Notes under the pieces: model-generated
The model's input: only the letters and a program-made list of their open reading frames with translations
The model's database searches: none
What the model was told of the DNA's origin: nothing
In this document: one piece after another, positions 56,010-64,000 of the stretch
How positions within the stretch are numbered: the stretch's first letter is position 1
Layout: each line of letters starts with the position of its first letter
Position numbers and translations under genes: made by a program
Origin: Micractinium sp. NFX-FRZ
Taxonomy: Eukaryota; Chlorophyta; Trebouxiophyceae; Chlorellales; Chlorellaceae
NCBI GenBank assembly: GCA_029339195.1
Contig: JAPTJF010000065.1
Coordinates: forward strand, 62,001 to 126,000
Reading direction: 5' to 3'
DNA: 64,000 nucleotides

Positions 56010-59000
56010 ATGGAGGGCAGCCCGGATGCCGCAGGCCACGAGCGCGCTCCTGCCGGTGCTGCCGCCCCCGCCGCCGGCGTGTCCGCGCTAATTGCGCAGC
56101 GTGAACAGGAGCTGGCACAGCTGCGCGCAGACAGTCTGCGGTCATTGGAGCAGCAGGCAAGCAGCAGCATGGGGGCCCAAGCCCGCATGTAAACCGCCCT
56201 GCACGTCATACCAACTTGTACGCCCTCCCCAGCACCCTGCTGCCTCGCTCCTCTGCATCTCCCCTCCATGCACCTCTGCCCGCTGCAGGTCCAGCAGAAG
56301 GAATGCTCCCTGCGCAGCCTGGAGGCCCGGCTGACGGGGCTGCAGGCCGATTTTGAGTACAACCTGGGCCTGCTGGAGGGGCGGGACCGAGAGCTGGCAG
56401 ACGCGGAGGCGTCGCTGGCGGCAGCAGCGGCAGAGCTGGCGGCCAAGCTGCGGTTGATTAAGGATATGCAAGCGGCACTGGCGGATGCAGAGACAGGCAA
56501 GGCGGGGTGCCCGCTGCGTGGAGGCTGGTGGGCGACGCAGTGCAAGAGCAGGCAGGTGCTTGGAAGCATGTCCATTTCGTGCCTTCTTGAGCGGCGGCAT
56601 GCCTTGTTCAGACCCCCAACCGTCTGCACCCACATGCACCCCAACATACACGTGCAGCGCTGGAGGGTGAGGCCACTGCACGTGCTGCTGCAGATGCACA
56701 GCTGCTGCAGGAGCGGCGGGCTCTAATGGCAGAGGTGCAGGCGGTGCGTGCCGTGGGAGAGGCGGCGCTGCAGCAGGTTCAGCAGCAGGCAGATGCTCAA
56801 CGGTGCCGGCTAGAGGGCGAGCTGGCACGGGCGATGGCACAGGCAGCGGAGCAGACAGCAAGTGCAGCGGCAGCACACAAGGCAGAGCTGGAGGCTGCAG
56901 AGGTGGGCGGTGCTGCATGAGGGCTGGAAGTTTGCGAGCACCGGCCCAGGGACGGTGCATTTCTGTTGGTTCCTTGCCACCACACAAAGCACAATCTGCG
57001 CTGCCAGGCTTGTGCGGCTGTCACTCCAACTTACACATGAACATGCTGCCGCCCTCTCGGCCTGCAGGCGGCGCATGCGGGGCAGCTGCGAGGGCTGCAG
57101 CTGAGGGCAGAGGTGGCAGAGCGGCTGGGTGCACGGAGGGATGCTGAGGTGCAGGCCGCCAATGAGCAGCTGCAGGCCCAGACCGCCCAGCTTGCGGTGA
57201 GCGATGGTGCACGGGAGGGAGCATGTCAGGGAGCATGCTGCCAGCGGGGCCATTCTGCGCTTGTGCACTCTGTGTGCAATGCATGCCCCATGCGCACTGG
57301 CATGCTCAAAGTGGGCCGTTTGCTGCCTGTCGTTTTCCTGTACGGGTGCAGGCTCTGCAGGCACAGCTGGACACCCAGGGCGCGGCGCTGGCAGCAGCAC
57401 AAGCGGGCAGGGCGGATGCGGAGCAGCAGGTGCAGGCGGTGCAGCGGGAGCATGCGGTGCAAGCGGAGGAGCTGCGCAGGACTGTCGAGGCGCTGCGGAA
57501 CGCTCTGGAGGACCAGCGGGCAGACAGCGCTGAGCAGCTGCGGCGCACAACGGAGCAGCTGAGCGGGCAGGTGCAAGCAGCCCAGCAGGGGATGGAGGCG
57601 GCAAAGCAGCATGAGGGGCAGTTGGAGGCGGAGCTGGAAGAGGCACGGGCAGCGCTGGAGGTGCAGCACAGCGCGCTGCAGCAGCAGCTGGAAGCCATCT
57701 GTGCAGATCAAGAGCGGCAGCTACAGTCAGCCCTAGAGGGTGTGCGCGAGGAGCAGCGCCTGGAGCGGCAGCAGCTGGAGTCTGCGCTGGCAGAGGCGGT
57801 GCAGGGCCGGGAGGCACTGCAGGGGCGGCACGCAGCGCTGCAGGAGCTGGCTGAGCAGCAGCTGGAAGAGCTGGTAGCTGCACAGGTGGGCTGCTACTGT
57901 GTGTGTGTGAGGGTGCAAAACCGAGTGCTTGTGAGCCAGGATGTTGTGGATTGCATGCATCTATGAAAAGAGCATGCAGCAAGTGGGGCGAGCGTTGGGG
58001 GAGGTCCCACCAACACATTCGTGTGGACACACTGCACTTTGGCTTGCCCCCGCCCTGCAGTCCGAGGCGGCCCGGCTGGCGAGCCAACAGGAGCAGCTGC
58101 AGGCGCAGTTGGACGCGGCGGACCGGCGGGCGGCAGTGCTGGCCGCAGGGCAGGGCCCCAGCCTGCCCGAGTTGGAGGGCATGCTGCGCCGGTTGTCAGG
58201 TCAGCGCGACTCAGCGCAGGTGGCAGCGGCTGATGCACAGGCCAAGCTGGCTGAGCGCGAGTCGCAGGTGCAGCAGCTGCAGCGCCAGCTGGCGAGCCTG
58301 GAGCAGCGGGAGCAGCAGCAGCAGCAGCAGCAGCAGGGGGCGGTTGAGCCGTCTGGCAGCGAACACTTCACCTGGCCGTCCCGCCTGTCCAGCGAGGCGT
58401 TGGAGGTGCAGCCTGCCACGGCGGCAGAGGTGGCTGCCCTGCAAGCGGCGCTGGCAGCAGAGCGGCAGCAGACACAGCAGCTGCAGGCAGCGCTGCGCAC
58501 CTTGACGGCGGACATGCAGCAGCTCCAGCAGCAGCGGGTACAGACACAGCAGCAGCAGCAGCTGGCGGTGGTGCCTGCAGGCACGTGCGCAGCAGTCACT
58601 GGTGCACTAGCTGATGTGACCAACCGGGGGGCTGCCAGCCCGCAGCAGGATGCCCAGTGGCTGGCCAAGCAGCTGGCGCGTGCGCAGGGCCGCCTCCGCC
58701 AGCTGGCAGCAGAGAACGAGCGGCTCATGGAGATGAGCAATGTGCTGCGGGCAGAGCGGAATCGACTGGCCTCTGCTGCTGCGGCTGGGGGCCAGCAGGG
58801 TGCTGGCAGCAGCAGTTCCCCCAGCGGCGGCGCCGGCGGCACGGTTTTCAGCGGTGGTGCAATCCCACAGCCGCAGCTGGCTGCTGCCGCCATGGTGCCA
58901 CCTTTTGCGCTGCCGCCAGCTCTCTGGCCGCTGCTGGCCTTCCCTGGTGCTGGCCAGCTACTGGCCGGTGGACATAGCATGCCAGACTTCTATCCGGCTG

Positions 59001-59422
59001 GTAACCTGCTTGCTCTGCCTGCCAGCAGCAGCCCCATGCGGTCGGCGGCGCAGCAGCCACAGCAGTGGCAACAGCAGCAGCAGCATGTAGAGCAGCAGCA
59101 GCAGCAGCAACAACAACCGCCAGGCAGCCCTGGTCACCAAAAGCAGCAGGGGAGAGCAGCTGCAGCAGCTGCAACAGCAGGAGTGCCTGCCCCCCTCCCT
59201 GCCCAAGACCCTCAGGACATGGCAGTGGTGGGTGTCCAGCTGCAGGAGGCCGGCAGGGCAGCGTCTGGACTTGGAACTTATGGTGTGCGCCCCGCTGCAG
59301 GCAGCAACGGTGGCAGGCATCTGGCACCGGCGCAGCAGCAGCAGCAGCAGCAGCAGCAGGCAGAGAGAGGCAAGATGCCGAGCCCGCCTCGAGTGCGCAA
59401 CTACAACCTCAAGTCGCCCTGA
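56010..59422 (+). CDS. CCDC57: CCDC57-like coiled-coil protein
   Basis: Six exons: 56010-56156, 56289-56496, 56658-56902, 57068-57196, 57352-57885 and 58061-59422, giving 874 residues with all phases consistent. The conserved early block LTGLQADFEYNLGLLEGRDR and the later block AENERLMEMSNVLRAERNRL resemble animal CCDC57, a centrosome/centriolar-satellite and basal-body-associated protein. The short end PRVRNYNLKSP also looks conserved. Between these blocks the protein is almost entirely heptad-rich coiled coil (Gln, Glu, Ala, Leu). The last exon adds a Pro/Ala segment and several poly-Gln runs from CAG repeats. Introns 1 and 2 both start with GC (CAG then GCAAGC; ACAG then GCAAGG). The assignment is by recalled motif and needs a profile search. 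A generic coiled-coil protein is the alternative. Confidence 0.8.
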
Positions 59423-59494
59423 GCATAGCAAGTATGCTGGTTCTGGTGGGCGCGGTATGCGTGACCTGTGCTCAGATCATGTTGGTTCGTAACT

Positions 59495-59525
59495 CGTGTT
59501 ACAAATCATGAATGCACTGTAATGT
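59495..59525. terminator. Overlapping convergent poly(A) signals (TGTAA type)
   Basis: TGTAA at about 59518-59522 on the plus strand lies 96 nt after the CCDC57-like stop. TGTAA on the minus strand (TTACA, about 59499-59503) lies about 115 nt after the MsrB stop. TGTAA is the known poly(A) signal of green algae. The two transcripts would overlap by several tens of bases. Confidence 0.55.
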
Positions 59526-59615
59526 AGCCAGCTAAAACAAACAAAAATAGGTCATCTGGTGTCCACCACAGGTTGCATTTTGCTGGCAAGCCATCCGGTG
59601 TCCCCGCTTCAGGCT

Positions 59616-61407
59616 TCACTCCGCCGGCACATACTTGATGGAGACGCTGTTGACGCAGTGGCGGGAGTCGGTGGGGGTGGGGAAGCCCTGCACCCGGGCA
59701 GATGGCGGGTTGCAAAGGGAGAGAGGAGTTGGCTGTGTCTCGGCCTCGCAGCAGTGTATGCAGGGTGCTGGAGCCCCAGCGCTGGAACCAGTGCGCAGCC
59801 ACAACAACCTCCCACTGTGCACCTCGATGATCACTGAGCCACCCCTCATAACCAATCCCACCCTCGCACACTCCTCTGCCCACCTCTCCGTAACCAGTTC
59901 ACAGTCTCGTCAACTGCAAACACTTTTCACCTCGATCACCACAGATCCACCCCTAACACACACCCTCCGCCCACCTCTCCGTCAAACACGTGCCCCAGGT
60001 GGCCGCCGCAGTTGCTGCACGTGATCTCCACGCGCCGCATGCCCATGGACACGTCCTCGTGCTTGTCGATGGACCTGGAGGAGCGGGGCGGGGCGGGACG
60101 GGAGCAGGGGAGGCGGGGCCGTGCGGGTGAGACAGGCGCGGCAGCTACAGCGAGTTGAGATCTCGGGCCCACAGATTGCACACGGCGAAATGCACATGTT
60201 TGCTCCTCTTCCCCGTGTGGCTGTGCAAGCGGCACGTCCCAATCCCCGCCCCTCTGCCCTGTCCAAGCGCCTGAGCAGTGTCGTACTCGTGACAAAAACT
60301 CAATGGCAAGGGCGCTGAGGGGACCCACCCTGGGATGAAGTCGTAGAAGGCGGGCCAGCCGCAGCCGCTGTTGAACTTCGTCTCAGCGGTGTACAGGGGC
60401 TGGCCGCAGCCACGGCTGCACGGGCATCGGGGGTGGGCAAACGCAGACGAGTAAGGCAACAGGCACGGGGACAGGCAGGCAGGCAGGGCAGCCGGGCAGG
60501 CAGGCAGGCAGGCGGGCGGGCGGGCAGGCGGGGGCCTCGTTAGGAGACATCTTACAATCTACTGGACCCCCTGCTGCCTCATGAACAGAGCAGCTGCAGC
60601 TGCAACCGTACCCAGCAATCTCCTTGGCATGCACACTGCGGTGCCATTGCCCTTCCGCCGTCGTTGGGACACGCCAAGAAACTCTGGCACACATGGTCGT
60701 GGTCCACAGACTCCACCTCCCCTTTGGCCCTGTCTTCACACCAATCAACACATGCGTGCCCCTCCCCCCCCCCCCTCACCAGGCAAACACGCCGTCCTTG
60801 GGGTATGCCTTGTTGTACTCCCCCGTGCCGGGCCGCTCTGTGCCCTTCTGCCGCAGCACGTGATACTCCTCACTGCTCAGCTGCTGCTTCCACACCTGCA
60901 AGAGGGGGCACGGCAGCGAGCGTGGGAGTGCAATATGGGAGGGAGGACGCACCGCAAAGACGAGGCGCAGGTGGGTGGCTCATGGCAGAGAGCGCCCGCG
61001 GGCGGCAGCGAGGAGGCCGGGCAGGGGTGCAGGAAGGCGCGAGGCGCGGGGCAGGCAGCGACGGCGACACCAGGCAGACTGGGGTTAATGTTGTAGGCAT
61101 GGAGAACACATCCCAAAACTGTATGTATAGGATCTCTGTCAAGGTCGTCTCAGCCCATCAGGGCTGGCCCACTGCCAGTGCACTGCCCCAAACAGTCGTG
61201 GCTCGGCGGCTGGCAGGCAGCGGCGGCGGCGGACACCACTGGTGCGCCACACATCCTCCGCCCACTCACCTCCTCCGGCGTGCCTTTGTCAAGCTTTGTC
61301 TCAGAAGACATCGCGCGCACGACGAGTGGCGCCCGACGAGCGACAAGGGCGGCCCTCTGGAACACCAGGCGGGGAGCAGCCACGCGGGCGGCCTGCAGGG
61401 ACTGCAT
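59616..61407 (-). CDS. MSRB: Peptide methionine sulfoxide reductase B, organelle-targeted
   Basis: It reduces methionine-R-sulfoxide in proteins. Five exons run from ATG 61407 to TGA at 59616. The leader [20 protein letters not shown] is an amphipathic transit-type sequence. The core reads [90 protein letters not shown] and [13 protein letters not shown]. It ends [15 protein letters not shown]. Two CxxC pairs (CRGC, CSNC) would bind zinc, and the catalytic Cys is in [10 protein letters not shown] plastid location is likely because algal and plant MsrB forms are mostly plastidial, but it is inferred. Confidence 0.95.
60474..60535. repeat. (CAGG)n tract in an intron of MsrB
   Basis: A plus-strand CAGG/CGGG repeat, equal to CCTG on the sense strand of the minus-strand gene. 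It lies between the exon ending VFA and the exon starting CRGCG. Confidence 0.8.
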
Positions 61408-63178
61408 GATATGGTACGTGGTATGGATCGCGAAATGGTTTATACAGGCGGTAAGCACCACGTGGTGGGCACACCGCCACCTGGCGGCGACGGCCGACGC
61501 TCACTGAGATAGCGCCATCTTTTTAACCCTGCGCTGAAAGCCGAGGTGTGATATTTGGCTTTGGTACACACGGGGACACTTTGGTAAGAACTTGTTTAAG
61601 AGCGACAGTCTGGAGAATCGTCTGGGCGTTCACATCTGCCTGACCCGCACAACGGTGCACTGCGGCACCGATGCACTGGCGCTGCCGGCCAGGGCGTCAT
61701 GCTCCAAGCCTTAAGAGTCCAAGGCCACGGCATGCAACATCAGCATATGCAGCGGGATAGTATTGCGAATTTCATGTCCAGGCCATGGCAGGCACCAGCC
61801 AGCAGAGGGTAGTAGCACTGGGTGGGTGGCAGCTAAACCGGCTTTGCCCCACTCGGGTGTTCACCGCTGCGACTTGCGGGCAGGGGTTGTAAGCCATGTG
61901 AGGGGCAAACTAAACGGTGGGAGAGCCTTACCATTGAGGACGTATACAAATTGAGTGCAGGCTGGCCTGGGAGAGACAAGTACGTACCTGAAGTTGCCCC
62001 GTTCTCCCGCCCGCTCACATTAAGATGCTCCCGCTGCTCTCAGCAGCTCCGCGCTGCTGCGGCCCCAAAGATGAGGACTTTCTGCTTCATGCTGTGCAGG
62101 GCACGCAGGTGGGGCATGCCCTGCAGCTGCGCAGGGCAATATGGTGGTCGGCGGGCACTTTGGGTGCACATGTAGGGAGGAAGCCAGTGTGCTGCCAGCG
62201 CAGTGCGGTTGGCGGCAGCTGGCCACCTTCTTCCAGGTGGTAGCTACCTATAGGCCTGCTTTGCCTACCACCTACGATTCCATGCGCACGCAAGCAGGCA
62301 GGCAGGCAAGCAAAGCTGGCCACATGCCCAGGAGGTAGAGTGAGCTGCGCACAGCTTGTGAGCGGCGCCTGTTGCAAAGGGTATCCCGCCTACCTGCACA
62401 GCGTCGGTGGCGGTGATAATACAGATGGCGCTGAGGAGCCATCCAGGCGATATGGCAAGGCCCGGGCAAGGTCATCGGCATTTGCATACGCTTGGGCTGG
62501 AGGCAGAGCTGCCGCTGGCATGAAGGGGTATCTGAGGGGTTCGAAGCCGCCCATGGGACGGTGTAGTAGATCCTCCCAATTTGACAGGTGGCATGACCCT
62601 CACCGATTTGACAGGTCGAGGATAGAGGTTGACAGTGGTTTCAGAGTCTGGGCTGCTCGAAGCGGATTCGCCTGCTGTGCCAAAGCTCAAATCCCACCGA
62701 CAGGGGCACGGCTGGCCAGCGCTCACCAGGACGGGCCTGTCCTGGGCACGTGCGGCACCGTGCGAACTCCACAGGTGAACGGTTGCTGCCGCCCGGCAGC
62801 CGGATCAAGTCTTCCCAGCCTCTATGTAGACCTTGTCGGACCACTAAAGGGAGGGCGTCGACGTCGGTGGTATATGCCCCAAAATTTTGCAAGTACCATC
62901 CATGGGGCTAAGACAGCGTCAGGCAGCCAGTGGGGGGCACGTGCCTCTTACGGGTTGCCGCCAGCCGGAGGAGCCACGGGCAGGCCTTGCGGGACCGTAC
63001 GCGGGGGGACGTCGGAGGCAGCTGCCCCAAGTACCATGGTTCGCTGGCCAGGAGCCGGTGCCCCAAGCACTGGTCAGCGAACTGGTGCCACTCTGGAGTG
63101 CATCTTACGGCCCTGGAACTCACAGTGCATCGCTCACTCGCCCAAAAAATGCCTCTGCGCTGCAGCCTACCTGGTCAC
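61408..63178. other. 1.8-kb intergenic region, no supported gene
   Basis: This holds the MsrB promoter (minus) and the promoter of the gene at 63179 (plus). A 324-codon plus frame (62340-63314) overlaps that gene's first exon in another phase and has no recognisable domain, so it is not called. The word ATTTGACAGGT occurs twice (about 62579 and 62613). No tRNA fold was found at the tRNA-like GGTTCGAAGCC near 62538. Confidence 0.45.
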
Positions 63179-64000
63179 ATGGGGCCGCCAGCGGCGCCGC
63201 GCCCGGCAGCGACCAAGCTGGTGGGCATACTCCTGGTGCTCGTTGTTGGCTGTGCAGCGCAGATACAATGCCCGGCTGACATGGATCCATGCATCCTTGT
63301 CGGTGCAAACATAACGCTATCCAACACTGCGGGTGAGAAGGCATGCTACTGCCTGGGAGCGCAAGCCCGGTGCAGCTGCGAGCGAGGCGCGGTGTGCGGC
63401 GCAAGGCGCAACGTGCTTTTGCTTGCCTTCGGGGAAGCACAGCTGCTTGTGAGGTGACTGTGCAGCTGCCGATGATGCGCGATTAGGCAGGCAATGGGTG
63501 TGATGACTACCTGCCGGCTTTCCGGGCTTAATCTTTGCCTGTCCTTAGCTAAGGCATTGCTTTATGACAGACGACTGCCCGCGCGTGGCAGCCGGGTACA
63601 TACTGCTTTGCGGCCACTCTGGCATATCACCTGCAGCAGCGCACACCCCGTCACATTACTTTTCTGCGTCTCTTGCTTCCATGCAGCTGCCGGCGCAACC
63701 CTGGTGGAGAGGGGCCAGGACCTTGAGGTGAGAGGCAGCCAGCGTTGTCACCGAGGGCGGGCACGCTCAGCTGTGGGCGGCAAGTGTGCAGAGCAGCGTC
63801 AAACATCTTGTGTGGATGGGGAGGCGACTGAAGCTGGATGAGAGCAGGAGCACCGAAAGCCTGTTAAAACTTCCTCAAGTGCCAATCAAGTGCCCCCAAC
63901 ATGCTCGCCCACCAGCGGCCTGCCGATCCCCTGCCAGCCTGTGCGCCCGCATGCCAGCCCTCTACAATGCATGCCTCTACGCCTGAAGGCTTGCATGTAG
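63179..64000 (+). CDS. Start of a secreted protein, truncated by the window edge
   Basis: ATG 63179 opens an exon coding a clear signal peptide (basic start, then LVGILLVLVVGCAAQ) followed by IQCPADMDPCILVGANITLS. A GTGAGA donor follows at about 63332. The next exon, after CATGCAG at about 63686, continues in phase (AAGATLVERGQDLE) and ends at a GTGAGA donor near 63728. The remaining exons are outside the window or not recognisable. The product is extracellular or wall-associated. The C-x-A/V-N-ITLS pattern recalls the start of right-handed beta-helix proteins, but too little is visible to name a family. Confidence 0.6.

Noticed and set aside
62530..62720. Possible tRNA gene (GGTTCGAAGCC and CTCAAATCCC words)
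   Set aside because: No acceptor stem, D arm or anticodon arm could be folded around either word.
62340..63314. 324-codon plus-strand frame
   Set aside because: No recognisable domain, no targeting signal, biased only by GC content. It overlaps the better-supported signal-peptide exon in another phase.

Overview
The window is nuclear DNA of a unicellular green alga, most likely a Chlorella-like trebouxiophyte. Supporting this are the very high GC content, dense short GT-AG introns with an unusual share of GC-AG introns, a hydroxyproline-rich cell-wall protein, a nuclear Ycf20 gene, a DUF4336 plastid protein, a peroxisomal malate dehydrogenase with a PTS2-like leader, and TKL-type receptor kinases. 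The lineage is inferred from gene content and style; no species marker is present. No mobile element, rRNA, tRNA or CRISPR was recognised.

Left third (1-27.2 kb), cell surface: a receptor-like kinase with cysteine-rich ectodomain modules (minus strand, runs off the left edge); an organelle-type single-strand DNA-binding protein carrying a RecQ-style HTH domain (minus); a 16-exon, 1,222-residue hydroxyproline-rich wall glycoprotein (plus); and a second single-pass receptor-like TKL kinase (plus). Reading frames were followed across all exons of the wall protein and of the second kinase, and every splice phase agrees.

Middle (27.6-44.3 kb), housekeeping genes: a SAP-domain protein with repeated SSRVLAPPGG boxes, NAD malate dehydrogenase, Ycf20-like protein, glucosamine-6-phosphate N-acetyltransferase, a DUF212 membrane protein, SRP9, and a plastid DUF4336 protein.

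Right (45.5-64 kb): a secreted double-psi beta-barrel protein, clamp-loader subunit RFC2, an elongin-B-like ubiquitin-fold protein, R-SNARE SEC22, a CCDC57-like coiled-coil protein, methionine sulfoxide reductase B, and the first exons of a secreted protein that leaves the window.

No pathway-level cluster is evident; neighbours are mostly functionally unrelated, as usual in eukaryotes. The exception worth noting is the wall glycoprotein lying between two receptor-like kinases. The most unusual signals are structural: decayed copies of exon pieces inside introns of three genes, many GC-AG introns, and (CCTG)n tracts that mostly follow transcript strand. I found no convincing undescribed multi-gene system.
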